Notes: generated by a model not told the origin, from the sequence alone. Numbered from the stretch's first letter, positions 25,291 through 35,495 are shown. The stretch is DNA of 60,664 nucleotides from Actinomycetes bacterium (GCA_014190275.1 BJGE01000006.1:1-60664), one strand, 5' to 3'. Numbers and translations are program-made.

Positions 25291-26399
25291 TAAATATCTG
25301 CCCTTACCGCGGCAACCGCATCAGGTAGTACATCGAGGAAATCCACCACGGTTTCGGTGGTGCAACCAAGTGGCAGTGAAATTCGGATATTGCCACCGGT
25401 GTAGGCGCCCATGGCTGCGAGCACATGGCTGGGCCGGGCTTCGTCGGCAACACATGCCGATCCACTCGCTACCGCGAAGCCTCGCCTATCAAGTTCGATG
25501 ACTAGCGCTTCGCCGGAAACATAGAGCACCGAGAAGGTGAGTATGTGCGGTAGCCGCCAGACCGGATCCCCCAACACTTCGACATCGGAGATCTTGTTGG
25601 CGATGCCCGCGCGAAGTAAGTCGATCTTGGCGAAAGCCTGCTCGCTCGAGGTGGCCTGCTCGTAAACCAACTCGGCAAGGGCGGTGGCGGCGCCCACTGC
25701 ACCGGGGATATCGGTGAAACCACCCAGTAGGCCATTGCCACTGTTTAGGGGTGGTACCCAGTGCACGCCCCGGCGTATGACGAGGATTGCGACCCCGGCC
25801 GGCCCGGCCCAATCGCAGGCTCCCGCGGTGAGGATCGACCACCCGTCGGGTAACGGGATACGCCCAAGACCTTGGCTGGCGTCCATCAAAATAGGCAGGT
25901 TGGCGTCTGCGGTTGCCACCTGCGCAACTGGCTGGCAGGTACCAACCTCGGTATTGGCCAGTTGCAGTGCCGCCAAGGCCTTACCCGCCGCGGCCAGGTG
26001 GAATTCGGCGGGATCGATGCGCCCGAGTGGGTCAACCCCAACCAGTTGGGATCTTGGGTGGCTGGTGCCAAGATCGAGCAAGGTGGTGGTCTCAACGGCA
26101 CTCATGACCAACGCACCCGGGTAGCCGGCCAGCGCTAAGGCTTGCGCTTCCCGCACCGATGGCGTGAAATAGATCTCGTCAGCGCCAATCTTGGTGCCGG
26201 CTGCAGCCGACAGGCTCTGGGCCAAACTGCTGCGAGCGGCGGCCAGTAGTGCGCCCGCTTGCCGACCAGCATGGTGCAATGCCTTGGGATCGGCCCACGC
26301 ATGGGCGGCGGCGGCCATTGCGCTGGTGGCCGCGGCCGAAACTGGTTGGCCACCCACGGCGTCGAGTAACCCCGCGGGTGGTTGCCAGTTATTGACCAT
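25290..26399 (-). CDS. Degenerate cysteine desulfurase-like protein lacking the PLP lysine
   Basis: Aminotransferase class V fold, 369 aa, NifS/IscS-like throughout. The Asp and Gln that contact PLP (ILMDASQGLG) and the mobile-loop Cys (SGSACVADEARPSHVL) are kept. The PLP-binding lysine motif S-A-H-K reads G-A-C-D (TAGACDWAGPAGV), so His and Lys are replaced by Cys and Asp. The upstream stacking His is Thr (SAVETTTLLD). PLP Schiff-base chemistry is therefore unlikely. Start ATG 26399 places the fold correctly; the frame is open to 26813. The tusA-like gene follows. Confidence 0.85.
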   Translation of the reverse strand: MVNNWQPPAGLLDAVGGQPVSAAATSAMAAAAHAWADPKALHHAGRQAGALLAAARSSLAQSLSAAAGTKIGADEIYFTPSVREAQALALAGYPGALVMSAVETTTLLDLGTSHPRSQLVGVDPLGRIDPAEFHLAAAGKALAALQLANTEVGTCQPVAQVATADANLPILMDASQGLGRIPLPDGWSILTAGACDWAGPAGVAILVIRRGVHWVPPLNSGNGLLGGFTDIPGAVGAATALAELVYEQATSSEQAFAKIDLLRAGIANKISDVEVLGDPVWRLPHILTFSVLYVSGEALVIELDRRGFAVASGSACVADEARPSHVLAAMGAYTGGNIRISLPLGCTTETVVDFLDVLPDAVAAVRADI

Positions 26400-26496
26400 G
26401 GAAGGCACGTTAGTCGGCTCCGGGCCATGTGGTGAATACCTCACCGGAATTTGCCTGGGGCCAGAAGGCAACCACGCCAGTGAGGCGCTAAAGTAA

Positions 26497-27363
26497 ATGG
26501 CAGTTGCAGTTTCCAGCGGAGGGCGTTTCGTGGGTTTGACGAAGGTGGCAGCGCGGCTGCGCCGCCCGCGTACTTTAGTCATTGTTCTAGGGTCGGTAGC
26601 CGCCGTGACCCTGCTCAGTGGTTGCACGGTGAATGAGGCCTTCTTCTTCGATATGCCCGAACCCGCCTCGAAGGAAGCCCACACCATTTTGAGTCTGTGG
26701 AATGGGTCTTGGTTGGCCGCCTGGGGCGTTGGGATCTTGACCTGGGGCCTGATGCTTTGGGCCGCTGTGGCGTACCGCCGCCGGCATAAGGATGAGGTAC
26801 CGGAGCAGACCACCTACAACCTGCCACTGGAGTTGCTCTATACCGTCGTGCCGCTCATCATGATTCTCGGCCTGTTCTGGTTCACCGCGCGGGATCAAAG
26901 CGAACTGCTGACGATCAAGAACGACCAGGCCCAGACGGTCAATGTGGTGGCTTTCCGCTGGAACTGGGGCTTTAATTACCTAGACGAGGGTGTTTATGCG
27001 GTCGGTAGCCCGGCCCAGAACGCGGTGCTGGTGCTGCCCGTGGACGAGAAAGTGCGCTTCGAGCTCACTTCCCCGGATGTCATCCACTCCTTTTGGATAC
27101 CCGATTTCCTGTTCAAGATGGACGTAATCCCGGGCAAGACCAATGCCTTTGAATTGACGCCTGACAAGATCGGTACCTACCCGGGTCGGTGCGCCGAATT
27201 GTGCGGGGTCCAACACTCGAGCATGCTTTTCACCGTCAAGGTGGTTGATAGAGCAGAATTTGACGCTTATGTCGAACAATTGAAGGCTCAGGGCCAGACC
27301 GGACTACTTGATACGGGCAGGAGCACCGACGAAGGTCAGATGCCAGAGGAGACAACAATATGA
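26497..27363 (+). CDS. ctaC: Cytochrome c oxidase subunit II
   Basis: Carries the CuA centre that accepts electrons from the bc1 complex. A lipobox-like LLSGCT (about 39-44) suggests lipid attachment. Two membrane helices follow (about 72-92 and 111-130). The CuA site [12 protein letters not shown] (about 229-240) is complete. Length 288 aa. It overlaps ctaD by 4 nt (ATGA), heading the ctaC-ctaD-ctaF operon. A few in-frame alternatives for the start exist. Confidence 0.95.
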   Translation: MAVAVSSGGRFVGLTKVAARLRRPRTLVIVLGSVAAVTLLSGCTVNEAFFFDMPEPASKEAHTILSLWNGSWLAAWGVGILTWGLMLWAAVAYRRRHKDEVPEQTTYNLPLELLYTVVPLIMILGLFWFTARDQSELLTIKNDQAQTVNVVAFRWNWGFNYLDEGVYAVGSPAQNAVLVLPVDEKVRFELTSPDVIHSFWIPDFLFKMDVIPGKTNAFELTPDKIGTYPGRCAELCGVQHSSMLFTVKVVDRAEFDAYVEQLKAQGQTGLLDTGRSTDEGQMPEETTI

Positions 27364-29057
27364 CGATTCTCAGTGACCGCCCTACTTCATCGGATCAGGC
27401 GCCGCAAGCACCGCAGCGCAAGAAGAAGAGTCCTGGCTCGATGGTGGTGTCGTGGCTGACATCTACTGACCACAAGGTCATCGGGTACATGTACTTGATA
27501 CTGGCGACATTTTGGTTTTTTGCAGCTGGGGCGATGGCTTTGGTTATGCGCGCGGAGCTGGCGATACCGGGCTTGCAATTCGTTTCACTTGAGCAGTACA
27601 ACCAGTTATTTACGATGCATGGCACCATCATGCTCTTCTTGTTCGCGACTCCATTATTCGTGGGTTACGCAAATGTCATCATGCCGCTCCAGATCGGCTC
27701 GCCGGACGTGGCCTTCCCGCGATTGAACATGCTAGGGCTCTGGCTGTTCGCTTTAGGTGGACTAACGGTGGCACTGGGATTCATCACCCCGGGGGGCGCC
27801 GCGGCATTTGGTTGGTTTGCCTACGCGCCGCTGAGTAACGCCCTGTATTCCCCCGAGGTGGGCGGAGACTTGTGGCTGCTCGGCTTGGCGATGGGTGGTC
27901 TAGGCACCATTCTTGGCTCGGTAAACTTCGTGACCACTATTTTCTGCATGCGTGCCCCGGGTATGACCATGTTCCGGATGCCGATCTTCACTTGGACTAT
28001 TTTCGTCACCAGTGTGCTGGCGCTACTTGCCTTCCCGGTGCTTGCGGCTGCCCTCGCCTTGGCCTTTATCGACCGCAATTACGGTGCGGTGGTGTTCGCC
28101 CCCGAGAACGGTGGGGCCATGCTCTGGCAGCACCTTTTCTGGTTCTTTGGGCATCCTGAGGTCTATATTTTGGCGCTGCCGTTCTTTGGCATAGCAAGCG
28201 AAATCATCCCGGTATTCTCCAGGAAGCCAGTTTTTGGCTACAAGGGTCTAGTTTTTGCGACCTTGGGTATCGGTGCCCTGTCGATGGCGGTCTGGGCGCA
28301 CCACCTTTATGTAACCGGTTCGGTTTATCTGCCGTTCTTTGCCTTCATGACGATGTTGATCGCGGTGCCCACCGGAGTTAAGTTCTTCAACTGGATCGGC
28401 ACCATGTGGAAGGGCTCCATTTCATTCGACACCCCAATGCTGTGGACGATGGGCTTCATGTTCACGTTCTTGTTCGGCGGGCTAACCGGCATCATTTTGT
28501 CGGCGCCGCCGCTGGACTTCCACCTTTCAGATAGTTATTTCGTGGTCGCGCACTTCCACTACACGGTCTTTGGCACCGTGGTGTTCATGTTTTTCGCCGG
28601 CCTTTACTTCTGGTGGCCCAAGATGACCGGGAAGATGCTCGATGAGCGTTTGGGAAAGATCCACTTCTGGCTGTTGTTCGTCGGGTTCCAGACAACCTTC
28701 TTAGTGCAGCATTGGGTGGGCGTGCAGGGGATGCCAAGGCGTTACGGGGATTACCTACCCTCTGATGGCTTCTCAACCCTTAACGCGGTCTCGACCGTGG
28801 GGGCTGCAATTCTAGGTATTTCAACCCTGTTCTTCATCTGGAATGTGATCAAGACTTCCCGTACCGCGCCTCTAGTCGGCGTTGACGACCCGTGGGGTTG
28901 GGGTGGCTCCCTGGAATGGGCGACCTCGTGCCCACCGCCGCGCCACAACTTCGTGTCGATCCCAAAGATTCGCTCGGAGCGGCCGGCATTTGACCTGCAT
29001 CACCCCGAATTGGCTGCAACGCCGAGTGCTCCCGTGGTCCAAGAGCCACGGTCATGA
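27360..29057 (+). CDS. ctaD: Cytochrome c oxidase subunit I (aa3 type)
   Basis: Twelve-helix catalytic subunit that reduces O2 and pumps protons. Haem a ligand MHGTIML (about 84-90), [10 protein letters not shown] with the CuB His-Tyr pair (about 264-273), the CuB pair WAHHLYVTG and the haem ligands HFHYTVFG (about 398-405) are intact. Length 565 aa. It overlaps ctaC and ctaF by 4 nt each. Confidence 0.97.
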   Translation: MTILSDRPTSSDQAPQAPQRKKKSPGSMVVSWLTSTDHKVIGYMYLILATFWFFAAGAMALVMRAELAIPGLQFVSLEQYNQLFTMHGTIMLFLFATPLFVGYANVIMPLQIGSPDVAFPRLNMLGLWLFALGGLTVALGFITPGGAAAFGWFAYAPLSNALYSPEVGGDLWLLGLAMGGLGTILGSVNFVTTIFCMRAPGMTMFRMPIFTWTIFVTSVLALLAFPVLAAALALAFIDRNYGAVVFAPENGGAMLWQHLFWFFGHPEVYILALPFFGIASEIIPVFSRKPVFGYKGLVFATLGIGALSMAVWAHHLYVTGSVYLPFFAFMTMLIAVPTGVKFFNWIGTMWKGSISFDTPMLWTMGFMFTFLFGGLTGIILSAPPLDFHLSDSYFVVAHFHYTVFGTVVFMFFAGLYFWWPKMTGKMLDERLGKIHFWLLFVGFQTTFLVQHWVGVQGMPRRYGDYLPSDGFSTLNAVSTVGAAILGISTLFFIWNVIKTSRTAPLVGVDDPWGWGGSLEWATSCPPPRHNFVSIPKIRSERPAFDLHHPELAATPSAPVVQEPRS

Positions 29058-29449
29058 GAATCGAAGGCTCCATTTTCGGCCTCGGGGCGATTTTCTTCCC
29101 GCTGACAGCGGCGATCTACTGGTATTTATCGCGGGATCCGATCGGCACGACCGCCCTGGCCCTGTCCGGCTCCTTGGCCTTCCTGGTCGCCTTCTATGTG
29201 CTGTACACCTCCAAGCGGGTTTATCCAAGGCCGGAGGATCGACCGGATGCAAATATCGACGAAGCCGATCCCGAGTACGGCTTCTTCAGCCCGCATTCAT
29301 GGTGGCCGCTGGCTGTGGGATTTGCCACGTTCTTGGTGGTGCTTGGTTTGATATTTGCAGTTTGGCTCGTGGTCTTGGGAGTCACGGCCTTGGTCATCGC
29401 ATTGGTGGGCTGGCTCTTTGAGTACTACCGAGGCGAATTCGCCCACTGA
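29054..29449 (+). CDS. ctaF: Cytochrome c oxidase subunit IV (actinobacterial type)
   Basis: The 131-aa protein has four hydrophobic helices and the [18 protein letters not shown] segment typical of actinobacterial CtaF, a small subunit of the bc1-aa3 supercomplex. The ATG overlaps the ctaD stop. It ends the ctaCDF operon and faces qcrB. Confidence 0.93.
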   Translation: MRIEGSIFGLGAIFFPLTAAIYWYLSRDPIGTTALALSGSLAFLVAFYVLYTSKRVYPRPEDRPDANIDEADPEYGFFSPHSWWPLAVGFATFLVVLGLIFAVWLVVLGVTALVIALVGWLFEYYRGEFAH

Positions 29450-29495
29450 TACGAGTTTTTGAGCGCAAGCATTTACCAATCGGCCAATATCTTGG

Positions 29496-29528
29496 GCCGC
29501 CGTCTCTTTTTGGAGTCCTAACGGCGGC
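29496..29528. terminator. Stem-loop between convergent ctaF and qcrB
   Basis: A perfect 8-bp stem, GCCGCCGT (29496-29503) and ACGGCGGC (29521-29528), lies in the 110-nt gap between two converging operons. No T-run follows on either strand, though the loop itself has a T5 run. It may act as a bidirectional transcript end, but the evidence is only the stem and its position. Confidence 0.4.
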
Positions 29529-29559
29529 AGCGGTTAAGAATGACAGCAGGCTATTTAAA

Positions 29560-31332
29560 TTACTGCTCGGAACGCCCGGTGAGTTGCTCAGTGTTGGAAT
29601 TTGCCATACCCGGATGGTGCAGCACCCCGCCATGGGCGTTGCGGATCTCGTCGGCATCCTCATAGGCGTGCAGCGGAGCCTCTAGGGCAGCAGCATGATT
29701 AACGTGGTGCTGGGCCGCCTCTATCTCCGCGGCCGTGGGTTTGGCGATGTTGTCGGCGTAGAAGAAGTTGCTGAGCTTGGCACGCAGAGCCTGGATTCGG
29801 TACCTACGGTTGGCAACACCGTCGGCATCAACCTTGACCGGGGCCGGCAGGGGCGCAATGTCCGTCTTTGAGGTGATGACGGCCAGCTCCTTGTAGTTGA
29901 TGGTCTCGTGCACCTCAATGAACTCACCGTGGGGTAGGCGCAGTACCCGACCGGTTTCGTAGCCGTGCAGTAATTTGTCACGATCGCGGCGTTGCAAGGC
30001 CAAGCAGATGCGCTTGGTCACTAGGAACGCAATCGGGGGCAGGATGAAGATGGTTAGGCGCAGGAACCAGGTGATTGAGTTGATGGTCAGATTAAAACTC
30101 GTTGCAATGATGTCATTTCCGCCACCGATCCACAGCAGGCCGTAGAAGGTGATTGCCATGACTCCGATGCCGGTGCGAGTCGGGTTGTTGCGCGGGCGAT
30201 CAAGGAGGTGGTGCTCGCGTTTGTCGCCGGTGACCCAGGCCTCCAGGAACGGATAGAAGGCAAGGGCGGTGAAAACGAGGCCGGGCATGATGACGGCTGG
30301 GATCAAGATATTCCAGGAGATGGTGTAGCCGAAGAAGTAAGACTCAAGATTCGGCATGATCCGTAGCGCCCCATCGAGCCAACCGATGTACCAGTCAGGC
30401 TGGGATCCGGCACTTACCTGATCTGGGGTGTAGGGCCCGAAGATCCAGATCGGGTTCAAGGTGACGAGCCCGGCGATCAGGGTGCAGATGCCGAAGACTA
30501 TGAAGAAGAAGCCGCCCGCCTTGGCCATGTAGACCGGCATCAACGGGTAGCCCACCACATTGCTGTTGGTGCGGCCCGGGCCGGGGAACTGGGTGTGCTT
30601 TTGGGTCCAGACCAGCATCAGGTGCACGGTGACGAGGGCGAGAATGAGCCCGGGTACCAGCAAGATGTGGATACCGTAAAGCCGTGAGATGAAGTCGGTG
30701 CCGGGGAACTCGCCGCCGAAGAGCAAGAACGCACCCCAAGTACCGACAATCGGAATCGACTGGATGATGCCCCGAGCAATCTGCAACCCGGTGCCGGAGA
30801 GTAGATCATCGGGCAGGGAGTATCCGGAGAAGCCCGCGGCTAGCGCCAAAGTGGCGAGGCCGACACCGAGGATCCAGTTGAACTCACGTGGCTTGCGAAA
30901 AGCCCCGGTGAAGAAGACCCGGAACATGTGCACCGCGATGGCGGCAACGAAAATCAATGCTGCCCAGTGGTGCATTTGACGTATTAAGAGGCCACCACGT
31001 ACATCGAAGGAGATGTCCAAAGTGGAGGCATAAGCCTCGGACATCTCAATGCCCTTCAGGGGCACGAATGAGCCGTCGTAGATGACCTCAACCATCGAAG
31101 GCTTGTAGAATAAAGTCAGGTAGACCCCGGAAATTAGTACCACCAAGAAGCTGTAGAGGGCGATTTCGCCCAGCATGAATGACCAATGGTCTGGGAAAAC
31201 CTTGCCGAGGTTGCGCCCCAGGAACTTATTGCTGCCCACGCGCTCATCAACATAGGTGGCTACAGCTCCGCCGGCGGCCTCAATTGGGCTCGACGCAACA
31301 GGGCTAGCCGATGTTGAATTAGTGGTGCTCAT
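29560..31332 (-). CDS. qcrB: Cytochrome bc1 complex cytochrome b subunit
   Basis: The 590-aa membrane protein holds the two b haems and the quinol sites. The N-terminal b6-like region (MHHWAALIFVAAIAVHMFRVF, with paired His), the IHILLVPGLILALVTVHLMLVW second His pair and an extended hydrophilic C-terminal part (about 420-590), usual in actinobacteria, are visible. It overlaps qcrA by 4 nt as the last gene of ctaE-qcrC-qcrA-qcrB. Confidence 0.96.
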   Translation of the reverse strand: MSTTNSTSASPVASSPIEAAGGAVATYVDERVGSNKFLGRNLGKVFPDHWSFMLGEIALYSFLVVLISGVYLTLFYKPSMVEVIYDGSFVPLKGIEMSEAYASTLDISFDVRGGLLIRQMHHWAALIFVAAIAVHMFRVFFTGAFRKPREFNWILGVGLATLALAAGFSGYSLPDDLLSGTGLQIARGIIQSIPIVGTWGAFLLFGGEFPGTDFISRLYGIHILLVPGLILALVTVHLMLVWTQKHTQFPGPGRTNSNVVGYPLMPVYMAKAGGFFFIVFGICTLIAGLVTLNPIWIFGPYTPDQVSAGSQPDWYIGWLDGALRIMPNLESYFFGYTISWNILIPAVIMPGLVFTALAFYPFLEAWVTGDKREHHLLDRPRNNPTRTGIGVMAITFYGLLWIGGGNDIIATSFNLTINSITWFLRLTIFILPPIAFLVTKRICLALQRRDRDKLLHGYETGRVLRLPHGEFIEVHETINYKELAVITSKTDIAPLPAPVKVDADGVANRRYRIQALRAKLSNFFYADNIAKPTAAEIEAAQHHVNHAAALEAPLHAYEDADEIRNAHGGVLHHPGMANSNTEQLTGRSEQ

Positions 31333-32384
31333 CCACGCTCCCAGAAACTTGGTCCAACAGGTTCAGCGAAAGGTGCCTTCGCCACTATGTATCCTTCCGC
31401 ATCCACGCCAATCGGCAACTGGGGCATTCGGCGCGCAGCCGGACCAAACACCACGTGCCCGGAGTCGGCGAGATCAAAGGTGGACTGGTGACAAGGGCAC
31501 AGCAGGTGGTGCGTGCGCTGCTCATAAAGTGCAATTGGGCAACCGACATGGGTACAGATCTTCGAATAAGCGAGGATCCCTTGGATATCCCAGCCATCGC
31601 CTTGTTGGGAGACGATTTCGGAAGGGTCCATGCGGATCAAGATGATGGCGGCTTTCCCCCGGGCATTCAGGTTGCCCGCAAGCTCTTGAACCTCCATTAG
31701 GTCTGCTGGCGCCGCTGAAACGAGCCCACCCACCGGGATGTCCTCTGGCCGGATCGGTAGGTAGGTGGCATCGGTCACAACGCGGATGCCGTCGGCCCAC
31801 AAAGTGGTGGTGAGCAGTTCGGACGGGCTGGGGTCACCGGGCGGTGAAACCCATAGGTCGCGCAGCATGACGACGAGCGGGATCGGGAACAAGACCATCG
31901 CGCCGATCAGGGTGCGCCGGATGACCTTAAAGCGCGCGAACCCGGATTCCTCCTTGCCGCGCTCGTAGTTAGCCGCTGCCTCGTCCTTGGCCTCGGTTGG
32001 GGAGGACAGATCGTGCCGCTCCTGCACTACTTCAACATCGGGCATCAATTTCTTGGCCCACTGGATCGCGCCGGTGCCGATCAGGAATATCGCAGCACCC
32101 ATGGTGAAGCCGAGGGTGATATTCATCGCCCCGACCACACCGAATACCGGGATGTAGACGTTTGCCGACTTGTCAATAGCAATATACGCGACGAAAAAGA
32201 GCAGCACGAAGAGCATTGACAGCAAGAACATTGACGCCACTTGACGTTCAGCCCGGCGCGCGGCTTTGGGGTCGGTATCTGCTACCCGAGGGCGGTGCGG
32301 GATGTCGGCAACCGGGGAATAGCCCAACTTCGCTGGCGTATTCTCGCCATGGCCGGGCTGCGAGTTGGTGCTGATATCGGTCAT
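31329..32384 (-). CDS. qcrA: Cytochrome bc1 complex Rieske iron-sulfur subunit
   Basis: Three membrane helices (about 55-75, 85-108 and 163-180) precede the Rieske domain, with CTHVGCP and CPCHQS binding the 2Fe-2S cluster (about 287-311). The multi-helix N-terminus is characteristic of actinobacterial QcrA, in contrast to the single helix of proteobacteria. Length 351 aa. It overlaps qcrC and qcrB by 4 nt. Confidence 0.96.
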   Translation of the reverse strand: MTDISTNSQPGHGENTPAKLGYSPVADIPHRPRVADTDPKAARRAERQVASMFLLSMLFVLLFFVAYIAIDKSANVYIPVFGVVGAMNITLGFTMGAAIFLIGTGAIQWAKKLMPDVEVVQERHDLSSPTEAKDEAAANYERGKEESGFARFKVIRRTLIGAMVLFPIPLVVMLRDLWVSPPGDPSPSELLTTTLWADGIRVVTDATYLPIRPEDIPVGGLVSAAPADLMEVQELAGNLNARGKAAIILIRMDPSEIVSQQGDGWDIQGILAYSKICTHVGCPIALYEQRTHHLLCPCHQSTFDLADSGHVVFGPAARRMPQLPIGVDAEGYIVAKAPFAEPVGPSFWERG

Positions 32385-33172
32385 CGCGCCTTAATTCCAA
32401 TCCAGACGGCCACCGCGATCAGGGCGCCGAATACCGCGATCCAAAGGAACAGGCCCTCGGTAACCGGGCCGAGCCGGCCCAGGGACAGCCCACCGGGGTC
32501 GGCGGCATTTTGCAGGTTATCTACGTAGGCCATGATCGCTTTCTTATCTTCTTCCGGCAGTGTGGCATCGCTGAACACCGGCATGCTCTCCGGGCCGGTA
32601 ACCATGGCTTCGTACATCTGGGTCGGGGTGGCATTCATCAGGCTCGGGGCGTATTTACCCTGGGTGAGGGCGCCACCTTGGCCCGCGGCCTGATGGCACT
32701 GCTGGCAATTAACACGAAAAAGCACCCCGCCTTCGGCCACATCGGCGCTAGCGAAGTCAACCTGCTCCGCGCTCGGGATGGCCGGGCCCGGTGCCAGCGA
32801 GGCGATATAGGCGGCTAGGGCGGCGGTCTGCTCCTCGTTGTACTGCCGGGGCCCGGGAACCGCTTGCACGCCAGGTGCCGCCAGGGGCATCCGCCCGGTG
32901 GAAACCTGAAAATCAACGGCGGCCGCGCCCACGCCGATCAAGGTGGGCCCGTTGGTGGAGCCTTGGGCTTGGAGACTATGGCAGGAGGAGCAGCCTTGTA
33001 GATAAAGCTGCTTGCCCATCTCTACCTGGGTTTCGCTGCTAGCTGCGCCCGCGGCTTCGGCCGGGCGTACCGTCCCGACGGCGGCATAAACACCACCGAC
33101 CGCAACAAGTGCGAAGAGCAACATTGCCAAGGCGACGACGGGTTGACGTCGTCGGGCGGCGAGGAACTTCAC
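32381..33172 (-). CDS. qcrC: Cytochrome bc1 complex dihaem cytochrome c subunit
   Basis: A membrane-anchored dihaem cytochrome c with an N-terminal helix (about 12-32), haem motifs CSSCH (about 61-65) and CQQCH (about 160-164), and a C-terminal helix (about 240-258). Having two haems in one chain removes the need for a soluble cytochrome c and fits the bc1-aa3 supercomplex. Length 263 aa. Confidence 0.96.
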   Translation of the reverse strand: MKFLAARRRQPVVALAMLLFALVAVGGVYAAVGTVRPAEAAGAASSETQVEMGKQLYLQGCSSCHSLQAQGSTNGPTLIGVGAAAVDFQVSTGRMPLAAPGVQAVPGPRQYNEEQTAALAAYIASLAPGPAIPSAEQVDFASADVAEGGVLFRVNCQQCHQAAGQGGALTQGKYAPSLMNATPTQMYEAMVTGPESMPVFSDATLPEEDKKAIMAYVDNLQNAADPGGLSLGRLGPVTEGLFLWIAVFGALIAVAVWIGIKAR

Positions 33173-33191
33173 GCGGGCAAGCCTTCCGTCG

Positions 33192-33797
33192 TTACTTGAG
33201 GATGTAAATCATGAAGAACAGGGCGATCCAGACCACGTCAACAAAGTGCCAGTAATAGGACACCACTATTGCGCGGGTGGCCTGATCGTGGGTAAAGCGT
33301 TTGGTTACATAGGTCGTCGCCAGCACCAGCAAGAAAGCGATGAGCCCGCCGGTGACGTGCAGTCCATGGAACCCGGTGGTCAGGTAGAAGGCGGAACCAT
33401 AGGCATTCGCCGAGAGAGTCAAACCCTCGTGCACCAGCGCCACATATTCGGTGACCTGCCCGGCGATGAAAAAGGAGCCCATGAAGAACGTGATGATGAA
33501 CCACCGGCGGAGGAGTTTAACCTCGCCCCGCTCGGCCGCGAAAACACCCAATTGGCAGGTCACACTAGAAAGCACCAAAACCGTGGTGTTCACGCTCGCG
33601 AACGGAATATTGAGTAACTTGGTCTCTTCGGCCCACAGTTCTGGGTTCACGGCCCGCAAGGTGAAATACATCGCGAAAAGGGCCGCGAAGAACATAAGTT
33701 CGCTGGCTAGCCAAATAATGGTGCCGATGGCCACCGTATTGGGCCGGTTGGCGGGGGCGTGCTCATAAGCCGCCGGAACTTGGGTAGTCGAAGCCAC
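33192..33797 (-). CDS. ctaE: Cytochrome c oxidase subunit III
   Basis: Five-helix subunit III with the conserved [15 protein letters not shown] segment and a C-terminal [13 protein letters not shown] chose GTG 33797 (201 aa), the length usual for CtaE; the frame is open to 34007 but that extension is not family-like and overlaps the divergent gene. It heads the ctaE-qcrC-qcrA-qcrB operon, so oxidase genes are split between two converging operons as in other actinobacteria. Confidence 0.95.
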   Translation of the reverse strand: MASTTQVPAAYEHAPANRPNTVAIGTIIWLASELMFFAALFAMYFTLRAVNPELWAEETKLLNIPFASVNTTVLVLSSVTCQLGVFAAERGEVKLLRRWFIITFFMGSFFIAGQVTEYVALVHEGLTLSANAYGSAFYLTTGFHGLHVTGGLIAFLLVLATTYVTKRFTHDQATRAIVVSYYWHFVDVVWIALFFMIYILK

Positions 33798-33929
33798 GTA
33801 CGCAGTCTGACAGATGATCGGCGTTGTTTCCCGCCCACCCCTAGTGAATCTCATCACGGTCTTTGGCAGCTCGCGGGCTAATTTGCCCCACGGGCTCTTG
33901 GGGGTAAAGGCTCGGTCTATTGTTGGCGC

Positions 33930-34370
33930 GTGAGCGAGGAGTTGACCCCCAAGACAACCGGCAGCTTCAAGGTCGTGGTCTATAGCGATGACCGTCAGGT
34001 GCGCCAAGATGTGCGGTTAGCGCTGGGCCGGAGGCCCGCGCCAGATTTAGCCGAGCTGGACTATGTCGAGTGCGCCACCGGGCCAGCCCTGATCCCCTTG
34101 GTGGACAAGGGCCGGTTCGACCTGTTGATCTTGGATGGGGAGGCCACTCCAACCGGGGGCATGGGCCTGGCCCGGCAGTTAAAGGATGAGATTTTCAATT
34201 GTCCGCCGATCCTGGTCCTTATCGCGCGGCCCCAAGATGCGTGGTTGGCCACTTGGTCACGGGCCGATGCGGTTTCCGCACACCCGATCAACGCGGTGCT
34301 GCTGGCAGATGCAGTCACCGGCTTACTTCGCGGGAAACTGACGAAGTCTTCCGTCGTTGCCACGGCGTGA
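33930..34370 (+). CDS. Orphan response-regulator-like (receiver) protein
   Basis: The 146-aa single receiver-like domain has an acidic pair (YSDD, about 19-22) and a possible phosphorylation Asp in LLILDGEA (about 70). The conserved Lys at the end of strand 5 is missing (AHPIN instead of a KP motif), and the switch Thr position is also changed. The segments [24 protein letters not shown] match a family conserved next to ctaE/trpD in actinobacteria. No kinase or output domain is nearby. GTG start. It may be a phosphorylation-independent pseudo-receiver. Confidence 0.82.
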   Translation: MSEELTPKTTGSFKVVVYSDDRQVRQDVRLALGRRPAPDLAELDYVECATGPALIPLVDKGRFDLLILDGEATPTGGMGLARQLKDEIFNCPPILVLIARPQDAWLATWSRADAVSAHPINAVLLADAVTGLLRGKLTKSSVVATA

Positions 34371-34409
34371 ATTGCTCCCAAACCATCAATTGAAATTGGG
34401 TATTCCTTG

Positions 34410-35495
34410 ATGGCACCGCTGACCTGGCCGCAGATCCTGCGCACCCTGCTATCTCGAGCAGACCTATCGGCCGAAAGTGCGACCTGGGCGATGACCCAGA
34501 TTCTGGGCGGTGCTGCCACCGATGTGCAAGTAGCCGGATTTGTGACTTCGCTGCGGGCAAAAGGCGAGACGCCGGTCGAAGTTCGCGCGCTGGTCGAGGT
34601 GATGTTGGCGCATGCGAATCGGGTAAATGTCGACACGGTGGTGCTCGATGTGGTGGGCACCGGTGGCGATAACTCACATTCGGTGAATATCTCGACAATG
34701 ACCGCAATTGTTGCCGCGGCAGCTGGGGCGCCGGTGGTAAAACACGGTAACCGTGCGGCATCATCCTCGACCGGTACCGCCGATGTCCTCGAGGAGCTCG
34801 GGGTCGTAATTGATCTACCACCTGAAATGGTCGAAGTTTGTGTACAAACAGTTGGAATCGCATTTTGTTTTGCACCGCTACACCATCCGGCAATGCGCTA
34901 TGCGGTGACCGCTCGCCGAGAGCTCGGTGTCCCAACCGTATTCAACCTATTGGGTCCGCTAACCAACCCGGCGTTAGCGCAAAGTGCCTTGATCGGCTGT
35001 GCCGACGCGAGTCGAGCCCCGGTCATGGCTGATGTGCTGGCGCGCCGCGGGGTGAAGGCAATAGTTGTCCACGGTGCAGATGGCCTTGACGAGATCTCGA
35101 CATGTGCGGTTACGCATGCCTGGGACGTAACAGGCTCTGGGATCCGTGAGGTTGTTATTGATCCGCGTGAGCTTGGTATTGAGTTTGTCGCCGCTGAGTT
35201 GATTACCGGTGGTGATCGGGTTCGTAATGCAATGCTGCTGCGAAAGACTCTCAGTGGGGTTGAGGCGGATGATGTCGATGCTGATCGCGTGGCGGCAATC
35301 GGCGATGCCGTCGCGTTGAACACGGCGGCAGCACTGGTCGCTTATGAGGCGGCTACCGGAGCCGGTGACGCTGAGCAGGCCCTGCTGGACCGATTGCAGC
35401 TAGCGTTGCCAAAGGCTCGGGCGGTTCTTGATGCTGGCGCTGGCGCGAAGTTGTTGGATCGCTGGATTGAAGTGACCAGATCCCTTAAATCGTAG
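34410..35495 (+). CDS. trpD: Anthranilate phosphoribosyltransferase
   Basis: Transfers phosphoribose from PRPP to anthranilate in tryptophan synthesis. The PRPP site DVVGTGGDNSHSVNIST (about 75-91), VKHGNRAASSSTG (about 110-122) and the metal-binding DE of HGADGLDEIS are present. Length 361 aa from ATG 34410; TTG 34407 is directly before it. Its position near ctaE is conserved in Mycobacterium. No other trp gene is in the window. Confidence 0.95.
   Translation: MAPLTWPQILRTLLSRADLSAESATWAMTQILGGAATDVQVAGFVTSLRAKGETPVEVRALVEVMLAHANRVNVDTVVLDVVGTGGDNSHSVNISTMTAIVAAAAGAPVVKHGNRAASSSTGTADVLEELGVVIDLPPEMVEVCVQTVGIAFCFAPLHHPAMRYAVTARRELGVPTVFNLLGPLTNPALAQSALIGCADASRAPVMADVLARRGVKAIVVHGADGLDEISTCAVTHAWDVTGSGIREVVIDPRELGIEFVAAELITGGDRVRNAMLLRKTLSGVEADDVDADRVAAIGDAVALNTAAALVAYEAATGAGDAEQALLDRLQLALPKARAVLDAGAGAKLLDRWIEVTRSLKS

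Noticed and set aside
25290-26813. A 507-codon frame for the desulfurase-like protein
   Set aside because: The extension lies opposite ctaC coding sequence and has no family similarity; ATG 26399 starts the fold.
34371-34409. Tryptophan attenuator leader before trpD
   Set aside because: There is no leader peptide with Trp codons, and the gap is only about 40 nt.
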